Positions 36,501-49,117 of a stretch of 64,000 nucleotides of DNA are shown here, in pieces. The stretch comes from Plasmopara viticola (lineage: Eukaryota; Oomycota; Peronosporomycetes; Peronosporales; Peronosporaceae), in NCBI GenBank assembly GCA_001695595.3, contig MBPM02000066.1:124001-188000 (forward strand). Reading direction: 5' to 3'. The notes under the pieces are model-generated. The model saw only the letters and a program-made list of their open reading frames with translations, was not told the origin of the DNA and made no database searches. Each line of letters opens with the position of its first letter. Within the stretch, counting starts at the first letter, position 1. Position numbers and translations under genes: made by a program.

Positions 36501-39462
36501 GTCGAGGAAAAAGTTTATGTTCGGTAAGCACCCTTTTTTTTGTGGTCCATGCAGCATAAATGGGTGCTTTTTCTAAATGCGCCGAGTTGAACACTCGCAA
36601 ATGCGGCTAAGCATTGGCAAGTCCGGCTGTGGTATTTCGCTTTTAGCAGTATAACATTATGCTTTTGTGTTTGGCCTTCCAAAAATGAATTTCGAGACAG
36701 CACGAGTGATGTGGTCTTTGCCGACCTGCTGTGTAGAGCAGCCAGTGTCAACGTTTTCATCATTTGTATCGATTGTGCCTTTAGCCGACATGCGCTTTCA
36801 AATAGCATTGTCTCCGATAAAAATTGCCGTCTTACATATGAGTAGGAAGGACGTTAAGACGTGCTACGCGAGTTTGCGCAGGTAAACCAAGAAGAAAAAT
36901 CAATATACTCCTGTTTATTAAGCTCGAAGCAAACAATGCCATTTAATTTTTGCCGTTCAATGTGTTCGTGAATATAAACGTGGTGTCAAGCTGGTTCAAT
37001 TACTTTCACGATGCGTAAGCAAGTCGAAGACTGTACGCGTGAACGACAAAATTGCATTGGCGCATTTCTTAACGTCTCCTACAATTCCTTAACCAGTAAA
37101 GAATTATGCGACTTGATTACTTACTGTTCAACGATGTGTACGCGACAAAATTGCAGATGATACGAGGAACATAAGGACAAGCCAGGAAACGTTAGCCAAA
37201 AACGAAAAGAGCGATTGTTATGCTAAGTTATTTGTAGATACAGCCATTGTTGTTCCCCAGACAAATGTGCATCCACGCCTTATTGGACAACTTAAGATCA
37301 AAGCTAAAAGTGGTGAGCGTGCACGTTTAACATTGCAAAAAATGCCAACAAACTTACATCACACTTGGGATTGCTAAAGCCGTAATACGGATTATGGCCG
37401 TTGCACTGGTGCCGGCCGAGTCATACGAACCCCACAAGCACCTAAAACTCAGCCGATCAAAGACACAAAAAGGATTCTGGGCACCACCGTTTCCATATGA
37501 GCCCTTGGCTAAACGTTTTGCTCGTGGAGCAATTTGACAACGTGCTCAAATATAAAGGCAGATTGGCTTAACTCTAACTGTCTTAAAGTCACGACGCTGA
37601 GTGCACGTGCTATTAATTGTATCGTCGGCGTTTTATTTACAGCTGAATATTGCGTCCGCCAAAAGCCATTCACGAGCCCCATTACTCTTAAAGACATTGA
37701 GAAGTGTAGCATGACGATTAATCATCGTCCCTTTCCCCATCTCATCAAGTTTTTGGGCATACACCAATGAGCATAAAAAGTGATTTAAACTGACTTCGTC
37801 ACCAGGATAAAAGAGATACATCTTGTACAGTGAAGGCTATATTTACAAGTATGAGATTTATCTTTGGCAATTTAGTTAATGTCGTGAAGTCGTATACGCT
37901 TTTGGTCCTGAGATTAAGCTTTTCGGACTGCCTTCACTTCTAACGGCTATTTTCGTCAAACGCGAGGCCACAATCATAGATCATCTCGTGGTTCCTTGTG
38001 ATAGATACTTAGCGTACAAGTCGCAAGACGATGGCTTGCTGGCAGTCGACGAAGATAATTTAGCCAAACAAACTCGATCTGAAGGTACTGTTGCTCTCAA
38101 TCTGTGCACCGAGTATAGATCGTATGCATGCGATGTTCAGTGAAACTATTCCGTTGTGGACGATAAATTACAGCGAAATGTGCTGTAAGAAATTCTCGAA
38201 ACGTCGTAGCAAATGCGTCCAGCAAAAGCCTTCTCTTCTTTTGGATCCTCCAAAATAAATGTTGATCATTAGGTATGATTAACACCGGTACCGTCCACAT
38301 AATTGGCCCTGAAAGCTCGCTTGATAATGCTTGTGGCCGCATTTGGTGGAAGCTTTCTGCTGACTTGGAATTCCGACTCTAAATTTGGCGTGTACTGAAT
38401 GTAATGTCTCCTTCAAAGCCACGATGCCAGCTTACACCACAAAAGATCGGCTTAGTAAAAGAACCAAGTACATCTCCCCCACTAAGACTTGAATTACATC
38501 CAGATGACTATCATCATCAGCCCTTTAGCTCTCGCATAGTTCAATGATATCTCGACCAAACAGGTAGCAAAGAAGGCTGCTCAATGATCGCATTACCAAG
38601 CCACCTCTAACGAAGTTTGCCGTAGTTTTTGATACTAGACCAGGATTGACCGCTGTGTCTATAGCTGTGCAGATAACAAAGACAACACCTGCAAGGCTGT
38701 GTCTATATCGTGGGCAGCGAGCCGTAGAGAAAGCTTTCACAAGAGATATGTTCAGGCAAGAATTTCTTTGGAAAACCTTATTTTATATCGGAGCGTAGAG
38801 CGTTCCCTGTCGCTCGACCTCACCAGACACATTCGCTTTCGATAGATATGAGATAGGGGCCATGGACGCTTCTTCAAGCACTTGCGGGGCTCTTTGCTGT
38901 TTCAGCTAGCACTACCAACGCATCCTCAAACGCTGAAGGGACGTTCCAAATGGTGGAGACTTGACGTCAGCTCGCCGGCCATGCAAAAGGCCCTACTCAA
39001 AAAAAGAAGCGTATGTTCCTTTGAGACACAATCTGTGGTGTCTTAATGGTGATTTTACCGAAAGCGAAAACAAGTAGAAGGAGGTATTGTCACTGGATGT
39101 GAGAGCCAATATTACTAATGTAAGGAGCAAGGGTCTTTTTCGTCGAATACTGATGAAGATCGCCGTCACGTTAACAATGTCCTTACTCTCTTGACGGCGG
39201 GCAACAAAGATATGTGCCTTATGCATGCAATGGCGCTAAGCAGTATGCTTATCTCCTTTGTGCACCTTGAGGGCTTTCGAGAGGCCACTTCTCGCGTTGA
39301 GTTCATTTTGTACCAGATTTTTATGCCTAAGAGTGACCTTACGGTGACCATGCGAGTGCTTCCAACAGAACATTAAACTTTGCTGATCGATTTCACTCTG
39401 TGTTGCAGGAAGTCAGGAGACATGAGTGGCTCTTACTCGCTAATGAGACCCCTGTTTGATTC
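30581..39462. other. Large gene-poor tract
   Basis: About 8.9 kb without a supportable gene. All open frames are under 105 codons and lack domains. A somewhat protein-like plus-strand run lies near 33,900-34,060 (for example VGGKTVRPIVETTRVIK), and a short GGTGGTGGC-type patch near 32,800. These look like old repeat or gene debris of unknown type. Confidence 0.4.
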
Positions 39463-39648
39463 TTGAGCCTCTTTTGGGATCGGATGATTTTATATGGTGT
39501 TATTACAACTCACACCTCTACGGCATTCAACGACGTGCTTTACGTCCGTGAGCTTAAAATTTTTTTTGCTCATTTAGCTTTTCATACGAAACTCACCTCT
39601 GGGAAGTCTCGACTACGGCTTAATAACATAATTGTGCTGAAAGCATGA
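39463..39648 (+). mobile_element. Possible Ty1/copia polyprotein remnant
   Basis: A 61-codon open stretch contains NDVLYVRELKI, which resembles the VLYVPELK segment between protease and integrase in Ty1/copia polyproteins. No flanking integrase, reverse transcriptase or LTRs were recognised. This is a single short motif, so the call is weak. Confidence 0.3.
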
Positions 39649-42600
39649 GCACCAAGCGTAAATAAGATTGCTCCAACATATCTCAACGGGCGGCCAAAAA
39701 TTGCGCGCAACATACAACAATCTCACCGTTTCTGTAGACTGTAAATGTCTTTAGAAAGCTGAGCTGGAGCCGTTTCGAACAGGCCTCACGAGCTCTATAA
39801 AATGGAAATACGCGCCACTTTTCAAGATGCTATAGCCGCCCATGAGGGCATGGAGCAATTTCTCCTGCACGACCATGTGGCCACGCTCGAAGTCGCTCAC
39901 GGAGTCGCCCTGGTGGTGAGGCCACTGCGTCATCGCGGCAGCCGTGCGCCCTTGTCACGCTTAAATCGTATAAGACTGCTTCCGTGTGTCGAACGAGCTC
40001 CGCAGTCGAGCTGACTGTCATGAGTCTAAGCGTGCAATTTTTAATTTATGGCTCACTTCGGATTTAGCTCTAGGCTCGGCCGACCGCTCAAGGCGCACAC
40101 CTTCATGGGTATGTAACGCCTAAACCTACGATCAATACGGTGGTGATTATGGGCACTAATTGCACCGTATGAAAACCCTTACTTGCGTTACCTGCAGGTT
40201 TTCGCGCAGGAGCAATGCTGCAAAAAATAAGGGGGGCACCACAAGACTTATACGAGGCTCGGTGTTGGTGTCTTGAAAATCACAACACCCCTTGAGATGC
40301 TCAGTAAAGAAGAGTGAGTGAGTCAAAAAGATTTTTTTAAACATACATGCTGTGCACCAACGACCATGCCTTTTCCATCATACTGAAAGGTCCGGTAAAC
40401 TGTTACATTACTCTATTCAAATTCTTGACTTACCCTTTTTAGCGCTAAGGTTTAGCTATCCAGCAATATGTTATTTCCATCTTATGGAGGTAAAGTAATC
40501 TTCTCTCCCATGTCGAGAACTTATACCTTGGGCGGATGTAATGCATGCCTTGCTCCGCTGATTCCGTCCAGCCATTGTTTACAAAGTCAGATAAGTATGA
40601 TCAAAACTCAAAGACCTGGAACAAAAGCCTAGCCCCCATATATGTTCGGACCATGCGCGCTTCGAAAACTCTAGGGTACATCAGTCTGTCTAAACAAGAA
40701 ATCGATAAGAAATTATAGATGTGTGAAGTGCATTGGTGTGTACAGACTTATCCATTCTACACCTACACTAAATACACCAGATGCCAAACATGCCGTCTTG
40801 CTTAGGCAAGACACGGACAATACTGTGCCAATGTGGCCAGTAAACTCTCGTCTTAATTCGTATTGGTTGAGAACAATGTATACTCACAAGCCACAGCCAC
40901 ATAGATCTCGTGGCAAAACAAATTCTTTTTCATATACCGGGTTGTTCATATAGCAATCCTGAGCTTTTTGGACAGGAGAGGTAAAATTCGACTACGGTTT
41001 TTATCATCGAAAACAGTTACACGCGGTCGATTGCATAGTCGAAGCGCTGTAAACGACGCTAAACGACGTTGCCGCACCCGGCAAAGCTAGAGAGGTTCTT
41101 GCTGAAGGCATTTCTTGATGTTGTTGTGCAAATTTTCGTGCTACAACACTCAATGTCCTTTTTCGAAAGATTGTACGAAGAGCCTATAGCCATACTTGTG
41201 CGAATATTTAGCGAGGACTAACCGTCCCCTCAAATTCTTTTTGGAACGTAACGTCGGCTCAGCCGATTCGGCTTCTACTTTTTTAGGGAGTCTGGTCGAA
41301 CCTCATGGCTACGTATACAGCAACCAAAGACTTCAATTGTCTCTGACATTTGCCGATATTGACGTAAAGTTTTTTGGCAATCGTGACCTGAAAGACTAGC
41401 CTCAGGTAGCTTAAATGGTCCTCCAAAGCCGACCGTTCTTCTAAAATGTGTCCGAGTGAAAGCCCGATATGGTTGCAACAATATTGTAATCATTTGTATT
41501 GACAATTAAAAGTCGCCAGGGCGTCGGATAACCGTTGTGGTCCTCACATAGCACGACGCTAAGTACCTTAATTGTTGTGAGTATGATGGAAGGCATCTGC
41601 CGAATATGGTAAACTGTACAGATTAGACTAGCAACACATCCAATCTTATAATGGATCTCTGTGAGGTACCGCCTTACCGTTCAGCTCGCAATAAGCATAA
41701 GCTGGCTACCAGATTCTGTTCAATTTTTGTAGAGATACAATTGCGGAGATTTTGACTCGTAAACTATTCCACTTCTGCCCTTTCAAAGGTCGCACTGCTT
41801 TCGTAACAAGGGCATTGCCTTTTGGCACAGTACTTCTTGCTCAGCACGAGATTAATCTTATGCCTCACTTACCTCACCAGAGAGAGTTTTGATTGTTGGT
41901 GCATCTAAATATTCGTTTGATAAGAATACAACGTCCTTTCATATCCTAGATTTGAGGCGCAACCTACACTTCCAATATAACGGACCCAAGACATCGAAGT
42001 CTGAAACATACGATGTATTTATAACCACAAGAGGGATTCATCATTCAAAGCTCCACGTCTAAAATATTTTAGGCTCCAAGAAGTCAGTAGATCCATGTTC
42101 TTTAAGGTGTAGTGACTTTGACACCTGGTAGCGCATCAAGTGGAGCGCACTTGTAGTGAAACAACGATCATTTGAGCTGTCAATTATCCCTGTGGAATTG
42201 GTTTCTTAGTCGATCACAAGATTATTTGTGACGCACAAAAATCGAGGCCCTTAGCTACCTCATTCCCTTTATGCGGATTTGTTATACTCATTTTGTAGGT
42301 GCAACTGTCATTTTCGGTCTATAATTGTGACTCGCGAACCTGTCTTACCGCTTGCAAAACTTTATTACCTGCAGTTGTTGTCTACCTATGCTAACCGTTT
42401 GTGAAGGTTTTTTTATTGGCTCTATAATTCCCACCTCCAGAGCTATACAACCACAGTGAATTTTTTTTAAAAACTGAATCTGCTGGTTATCTGCTTAAAA
42501 TTGCTTTGAGGACGTCGTTACGTCTGCCGACCGGAAAAGCTTAATGCACTACCTTTATCTCGATTCTGTACTTATCTAGACTTCCATTCACAGGAAGCTG

Positions 42601-43920
42601 TACGATTAACGCGGGTGAAGTAGAATCTGATGCGACGGATTTGGGAGGCTGGCACCTAAGGCCTTTTGTCGCCGATTGATCTAACGCTCGTGTTTTGCTA
42701 ATCACATCATATCAAGATCAACTCATACTTGTCCATGTCTCGAAAAACGTCTAAGCGCAGCCAAAAAAAAATACATTCTATAGCCATTATTCATTTCGAC
42801 CGCGCTGCTCATCTACGATCATCGATCAATCGTTTTGGGTTAGCCAACATTGCTCGCCAGCGCGCGGCTCATGTTGAAAATGAATTTTTATACTGTTGTA
42901 CACAAGTACGTTCAACCAGAAGACCAACGCATTTGGCCCTACCTTCTAAGCGTGACAGGTCTCAAGAGTCCAATGGGTTGCTGCGCCCTCAGATCCTACA
43001 GAGCGCCCTCAGATCCTACAGAATGCTGATATTCAAGGGTAAAGCTAGGTTTTGTGAAATACGCGCCATAAATACGCAAATTTATATGCAAGCTTCAAGG
43101 GAGAAGTTACCAGTAGCAATGAGGCTATGGCGACACATGCAAGTGTACGAGATGTCATAATTTCTTTGCGTCCAAGCTGTTTCATTTGTAAAAAGAAACC
43201 TCGTGCGTTAGCTTTAAAACCAAGTCGTGAAGAAAAATAGTTTAAGATGCTCTATGCATGCGGAACAAATCGGGTTCAGTACGAATAGCTGCCTTACCGA
43301 CACTACAATTCATTCTGATTTCAGATGTTGACAAGAATGATCTAATACAAACACGCCGTAACTAAAAGCACGAGCAGTACATCTATTGGCGCGGCGGGGA
43401 TGTAGACGCCCGCCTCCCGCTTTTTTTTCTCTTTGTAAGACTCTGGTGAGTTATGTTCTCACCCACTTTTGTGTACTCCCTCTCCAAAAAAATAGTAATC
43501 TTGTTTTATAAGTTATTGTATGTGTTTATGGCTTTTTGTATTTTAAATTTCAAGTGCTCGTTAAGCCTTATGTCATGTCTGTATACAATAAAGACCGCGT
43601 ATACAATAAAATTTGCCGTCCCTTATTTATAATGGCTTTCATTTCGAAATTGTACAGTTGTAAAGTGCTCGTAGCCTTCATGCCCATCAATCACTCTTAT
43701 ACATCCTATTATCACGTTATTGCGCGCAATACACATCACAAGACATAACAAGATCCAAAACTTAGCCTGGCGACTGGTGGAATGTCGCTGAAAAATGCTT
43801 TGTTGCGGTGGCCGGCACTAACGTGTTGTTAAATGAATCGCGTAAGCCATAAACGTGCAATACGCTGAAATTTTTGACGCAATGAATAATCTCACTTGCC
43901 GCATCCAGCCCTCGCGCGAT
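39649..43920. other. Gene-poor tract left of the viral element
   Basis: No gene is supported. Frames are short and without motifs. A pyrimidine-rich, GC-rich patch occurs near 43,390-43,430. The tract ends where the inverted-repeat match to 60,780 begins. Confidence 0.4.
42983..43022 (+). repeat. Perfect 20-bp tandem duplication
   Basis: The unit GCGCCCTCAGATCCTACAGA occurs twice head to tail with no mismatch. It is probably a recent slippage or repair event. Confidence 0.9.
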
Positions 43921-44032
43921 GCTATATAGTGCATCATCGCTGTCTCTAACAGTGTCTAGGGGTACTCTCGCTGCTTTTTTATGCACAGGTTGAGCGGACG
44001 AGGAGCGGACAAAAGTGGCGCTGTTAGTGCTC

Positions 44033-44919
44033 TTAATATGCGAAGAAAAGAGATGAAAATAACAATTCAGAGTACGACTGAATCGCTAAATGTTTTAGGC
44101 GTGCGCGTTCAGCACGGTGCCACTCAACATGTGCAGCGATTGCACCAGGAGATCGGAATCGTTTTCTGCAACGCGGATACGGGCATTGTAAGTCAATCTC
44201 GTCTTCCGATGACGATCCTGAATCTTGATATAAGACCATCTCCAAATCTGTCTAGTTCAGAGTGAAACCTGGAAGCACATCACCGCCATCGAGATCTCTC
44301 CACGCAGTGGCATTGTCGCAATCCACTCCTCCGTCAGCATTGATCTTGTACTCGGACATAATCTGATGGTCCGGGCGTGGGTCAATTAGCCATCCCAATT
44401 GAACACCGTGCTGTCGAGTGCGCGGCGTCGGGAACCTTGACCAGCAAGTTTATCGATTTCGACTACGAATGATGGGGCAAATGGCTCACCACGATACGTC
44501 CAACTTTGCTGGGCTGTTAGATTTCTGTCAGCATCTCGCGGCGTGTACGCGACATCGGGCATTCGGACTGTCGGTCGCCTTGGACGCTGCTCGAGAACGA
44601 AAGCTCATTGTGAAGTTGTCACTCTTCCTCCTTCATCTGAGCATTTTGCCCAGTTACGTACTTGTGCAGCTATCTCAGCCGCCACTTTCTCATTGCCATA
44701 CACAACCATTCGATATGGCGTGAAGTGGCCTTCGTCGATGAAGAACGCAGGTTGCTCACCGAAAACAGGGTTGGCAAGCGGACCGTGCTTCGCCACGTAC
44801 TGATTGAGTTCGTCAAGAGTGATACCTGGGTAGTCTCGAACGCAGCACAAACTCTTTTTCGTTTCCAAGTCACGCACAAGCTGCGCGAGACGCTTCTGCT
44901 GGTCTTACTTCATGTCCAT
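44033..44919 (-). pseudogene. Uma2-type nuclease/C2H2 gene, broken copy in the left TIR
   Basis: Counterpart of the open gene at 59,421-60,359. Compared with that copy it has a nonsense codon five codons in (TAA, 44,907-44,905), a second (TGA, 44,607-44,605), and a deletion of about 25 bp near 44,420 that shifts the frame before the zinc finger. The finger itself (C-x4-C, H-x3-H) is still readable around 44,100-44,180. Confidence 0.85.
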
Positions 44920-44959
44920 CTTCTCTATGCATTAGGGAAGGTTCGGCAATGCCATGAAT

Positions 44960-45110
44960 TTATTATTTGATTGGACAAAAATGATGAATTCATGAGACCT
45001 ATGTGAAACCATAAATTCATGATTTGATTGGACAAAAATAAGGAAACTATGAGACTTATATGAACCACCATAGATTCATGATAAGATTGGACAAAAACAA
45101 TCATGAACTA
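44960..45110 (+). repeat. Three degenerate ~58-bp tandem repeats in the left TIR
   Basis: GATTGGACAAAAA recurs at 44,969, 45,026 and 45,085 (spacing 57 and 59 bp), each preceded by a variant of ATTCATGAT. The mirrored set lies at about 59,236-59,400 in the right TIR. Position near the TIR gene and the regular spacing suggest iterons or a promoter array, but this is inference. Confidence 0.7.
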
Positions 45111-45318
45111 ATGAACGACACTACCCGCGTAAAACCGGTATTGTACCGACAAAAAAAAGACGACCACCTTCATTTTAGTTATCAGAATCAACGATATCAG
45201 TTATGGAACACTTCTAATGTTATGAAATTCAAATGTTATGATTTTTAGATAAATGCGGACCAGGTGTCCATGTCCAGCGTGGGAAAAAATCCATTCTAGA
45301 ATTACATGATTTTTCTAT

Positions 45319-45618
45319 TTACCCCCTATACCCCCTTTTACTTATTATAATATTCTTTAAGAAACTGAAGAAAAGATAGAAACCTGGACACTGAGATATA
45401 TAGAAAAATCGAGAGTAGCTATCGCTGCTTTTTATAGAAAGAAAGATGGACATAATAGTTGGATGCAAGCCGGACACAATGCCGCTCACAACAATGAGCT
45501 CGGCATCTAAGTGTATCGAAACATAGCAATACCCCACTGTTTCGATAAAGGATACAAAATGATTTACACATGGACACTTCGATATTGTCGGTTCCGCTAA
45601 TGTGTCGTACTCCTCCAA
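45319..45618 (-). CDS. Hypothetical TIR-encoded small protein
   Basis: A 99-codon open frame inside the left TIR with no recognised motif. It has a cysteine/valine-rich first half (SKCPCVNHFVSF) and a hydrophobic aromatic C-terminus. The right TIR (58,740-59,038) keeps the same reading for about 60 codons and then shifts frame. Duplicated sequence alone does not prove coding, so this may be chance. Confidence 0.2.
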   Translation of the reverse strand: MEEYDTLAEPTISKCPCVNHFVSFIETVGYCYVSIHLDAELIVVSGIVSGLHPTIMSIFLSIKSSDSYSRFFYISQCPGFYLFFSFLKNIIISKRGYRG

Positions 45619-45728
45619 AATTTAGCGAAGACACTATAAACTGATGAGTCCGCTAATGTGTCGTCTGCTGAAAATTCCTGAGTACGACATGGTAAGAAAA
45701 TTTATGAGTCCATCTCGTGGTATATAAA

Positions 45729-47990
45729 GAGGATCAAAGTTCGGAATATGAATTGAATGATTCAAATGATCACACAGAAGAGATCGCACAGGCGGAAAAC
45801 GAGTTCTTCTTCGAGCAGTACATCGAAACGGGCAAAGTAAAGTAGTTCGACGTAAAAGAAAATTCCTTAGACCCCATGGATGTTATTGGAGCGTTTAACG
45901 AATACATTGCCAGCAAGAACCTGGATATTAAAGCATCGGAAATGATTGACAGCAATGCGTACTTTGGTGAATATCGCTAATGCTTTTACATTCAAAACAA
46001 CAACAAAATGCTAAGACATTTCTATTGTAAGAGCAAACAGATGATGATCAACATACCAATCATTATTGACGAGCTGAATGTTGCTCAATACTGTGTTTCA
46101 AAGAAGAACTAAGATCATCGTCTATACGACCTGTGTTGTTTGATGAAGTGGTCATGGTTCAATGACAACAATAATACTTGGAATTTGGCGGTTATGCTAT
46201 ATAAAAAACAACACGTCGATCTTGGTCCGATGCGTAAAACTTATTTGTGTATTCGACAAACAATAACAGATCGTTTGATCAAGCTGCGGCATTGAGAGTG
46301 TTTAACGATTGGGAAACGTGCAAGTATCATCATAAATTGACTGAGTCTCATATCAAATTTATTGCTGGTGGAACTAATCCAGTTGAAAACAACAAGTGGA
46401 AAGCAGAATACGAACTAAAGCGGATCAAGGAAAAGAAAGATAAGAAAGGTGATGACCTTGCTGTTCCTCATTTTTCGAAGTTTAATATCTACTCCAAAAG
46501 GGAGAATTGCGGCCAATCTTTGATTGTAAGAACACAGAAACGTATAAAACAAAAACACTGTTGTAATAGAGAGACTCTACTAGTTTATCAAGAACAACAT
46601 TGCTTACATCTTGCAAGGTGGAAATGGATACTACTTGACTAAGAATCGGGATGCATTCGGAGAAATTGATTACGTGGTTGTCAAAAATATCAAACAGTTT
46701 GGTATGATGTTTGACATCAACAATGCGATCGAATTTGACGATGATGGACAAATCATGACTGATAACACAGAATTTGATACAGATAGCATCATGCGTTTGC
46801 CATCTCGCGATGTAATCTACCACTATCGTGATGATAACACATACGGTAAGGTTCATTTTATGCCATACAATGCCAAGACAGGAGCTTGCGACAGTCAATT
46901 GAACAGATCCGATTGGGACTCGAACGAAGTCTTTAACGAATTCAATGGATTCGTTCATACCTACGATGAAACGAAGTTCAACTGCTTTACAGAGCATATC
47001 AAACACATTTGGGGTGGTTGTCGTGAAGATTTCCTGAGCTACAATATGAAGTTGTTTGCATGGTATGTTCAAAGACCATACGAAACGTCAGGGGCATGTG
47101 TTGTGCTTGAGGGAGAAGAGGGGTGCGGGAAAACACAATTTACGAGATTCTCTTCAATCATGTATTTGGAAAGAAGTATTGCTTGGAAACGACCAAGTTT
47201 AAAATCTTGACTGGTCGATTCAACGCGTCGCGCGAGCATGAGATTATTACTGTCCTTAACGAAGCAGCTAACGTTGAGCAATCTTCGCATGAAGACCAAG
47301 ATGAGCTCAAGGATTGCATTACTGAGCCGACATGTATGATTGAGAGAAAAGGTATCGACCCATATCGAATCAAAGACTGCAACAATATTGTAATTGCGTC
47401 TAATAATTCATACAGCGTGAAAGCGTCGAACCAAATGCGTCGATTCGTGTATTTACTTTGCAAAAGTGATCGTATCGGGGAAACAGCCTACTTCGATCAG
47501 ATCCGCAAACAGTTTAACGAAGCCGACGGCGGTATTCATCTTATCATTATCTCATGAGCATTGACCTGGAAGGATTTCACCCACAGAATAATGCACCAAT
47601 GACTATAGAGAAGTCTGACATGCAACAGTCAGCTATTAAAAACCGATTCAATGGCTTATTGGAGGTGTAGCGAATGGAACCAGTAGCAGTATTTTCAGCA
47701 CTGCTCAGTTAAATCAAACACCAAGTACTTTAGAGTTCGTATCCATTGATAATATGCTCACAAAATTTACTCAGTGAATGATCGAGGAATCAAGAGATAC
47801 ATCATCATGTACACGAGATCGTGTCTCGAAGACTCTGACTAAGATTCTTGGATCTAACTATAAAAAGTATGTCGATCGAGTGCGTCGAAGAGGATACGAC
47901 CTATCCGTTGATTCTCTCAGAGAAATGATTATCGAACACACTCGACGAACTGACTTGTTCGATGATAAGCAGCAATCAATCGAAAGTTAG
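45729..47990 (+). pseudogene. Viral primase-helicase (SF3, NrS-1/D5-like), decayed
   Basis: The best-preserved parts are 46,247-46,560, 46,611-47,145 and 47,140-47,990, in different frames. The helicase core shows Walker A GEEGCGKTQ (about 47,112-47,138), a Walker B/acidic stretch ITVLNEAANVEQ, and a sensor-type NNIVIASNN, the order of superfamily-3 helicases seen in NrS-1-like and D5 primase-helicases of PLVs and virophages. A frameshift falls just after Walker A. The N-terminal part has stops at several points (TAG after GKVK, TAA after GEYR, TAA after SKKN). The role would have been priming and unwinding of viral DNA. It lies immediately inside the left TIR. Confidence 0.82.
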
Positions 47991-48004
47991 GATCACTATT
48001 TTTT

Positions 48005-48550
48005 TTATAGATGCGATGTATGAAAAACAAATCTTGGAACCCAACCCTCATGTTGAGTTTCCATCCATCTAATATGCTTTTGAGATTTGAAGTGAAATGT
48101 TCTACCTCTATATTGATAACGACCGCCGCATTCACAGATAACCTTCTCAACAAGTCTGGCATTATTGAGCTCATTGTATTGCTTGCATCTCTTGGTGAGC
48201 ACCTCTTTATTGGCTTCCCAGTATTTCTTTGTATTCACTTTTCGTTTTTGTCTTTTTAACAGTCCAAACGGAGGAACTTTATTCACGCAAGTTTTTTTTT
48301 ATTGATCCGTAAAGTTTCATAAGTGTGCAGCTGATACCTATCGGCACCTTCATACTGCTTGATCAACATAATCTTAAATTCGTATGGACCATACTTTTGG
48401 AAGTATGGATAAATTGCGATTTCGCTTGCTGTTTTACCTACATCCCAACGCTTGAACTGAGACCGATGTCCAATCATACGATGCTTGAGTTGATTAAATG
48501 TACTACCAGCGTAGCAACTGTCGCTTTGGCTACAAAGGATTTATAAATTG
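48005..48550 (-). pseudogene. GIY-YIG endonuclease with zinc-finger-like tail, decayed
   Basis: Read on the minus strand it opens with an IYK stretch, then CYAGSTFNQLKHR (the YIG-side motif with its conserved Arg). HRSQFKRW and YETLRINKKK follow, the last with the catalytic-type Glu. The tail has VICECGGRYQYRG...H-x5-H, a C-x-C...H...H cluster often attached to viral GIY-YIG proteins. Two frameshifts break it: one near 48,535 and one in an A9 run near 48,290. Such nucleases occur as free-standing homing-type or repair enzymes in large DNA viruses and PLVs. Confidence 0.72.
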
Positions 48551-48627
48551 AACCGATCATGACCATAGTTATATATACCTTAAGAACTCATACATCAAGA
48601 TCAAACATAACTGGAGTCATCCCAATC

Positions 48628-49073
48628 AAAAGCTCCCGCCCTTAACGCGACGACGAGTCATGGGAGGAGTTATTCCTACTCTGCTCACATCCTTCACTAA
48701 ACCACGCAATGGAGCAGTTTCAAGTCCAGCCGCGGTAGCAATTCCGTCCAGAAGGCCGGAAGTGGTTGGCTTTCAATTTGACTTGAGGAAAGTCCATGCA
48801 GTCTAGCACCCTTCTTAATACCATTCCAGAGATTACCCCAGAAGCCAGAGCCACTAAGACCTGATTGATGAGTACGTAAAACTTCGCCTTGAGACATATG
48901 CAATGTTGTTCCTTTTCCAGATTCATAAGCCTTTACAAGTTTCTTGTAATTCTCAGGATGGATATAATGCGAATGGCCTTTGTTCAACTGGGAGTGGCTC
49001 AAACGAACGGGGTGCCACGTACGACTTTGACAGCCTGCGCATGACTCAAATCGACGGCAAATTCCTTGTACAT
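48628..49073 (-). pseudogene. Small basic virion-type protein, frameshifted
   Basis: It starts MYKEFAVDLSHAQAVKV at 49,073. After a one-base shift it continues with SHSQLNKGHSHYIHPENYKK, GKGTTLHMSQGEV and the Gly/Trp-rich GSGFWGNLWNGIKKG. A second shift near 48,780 leads to a basic end (MTRRRVKGGSF). The layout resembles small capsid-associated proteins with an amphipathic segment found beside capsid genes in polintons and PLVs. That comparison is from memory and tentative. Confidence 0.5.
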
Positions 49074-49117
49074 CTAAATTGAAAATCTGGATTCCTTATA
49101 TAGAGCGAGAGACAAAA

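Larger units (their letters stand above)
43921..45708 (+). repeat. Left terminal inverted repeat
   Basis: The reverse complement matches 58,650-60,780 over its whole length apart from an insertion in the right copy and small indels. It carries a broken Uma2-type nuclease gene, a set of three degenerate approximately 58-bp repeats and, at its inner end, two TCCGCTAATGTGTCGT words 56 bp apart (45,593 and 45,649). Confidence 0.9.

Noticed and set aside
42729..43160. A 143-codon plus-strand frame left of the viral element
   Set aside because: The start is not followed by any recognisable motif, it includes a 20-bp tandem duplication, and base use is like the surrounding non-coding DNA.
43762..43986. 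A minus-strand frame spanning the left end of the viral element
   Set aside because: It crosses the TIR boundary, has no motif, and its counterpart at 60,720-60,850 diverges exactly at the boundary.
45319..45618. A second conserved gene in the TIRs
   Set aside because: Similarity between TIRs is expected from the duplication itself, and the right copy is frameshifted. It is kept only as a low-confidence entry.
45640..45690. CTGATGAG followed by GAAAA at the inner end of the left TIR, hinting at a hammerhead ribozyme
   Set aside because: The expected stem II complement is missing, and the right TIR copy reads GTGATGTG, so the core is not conserved.
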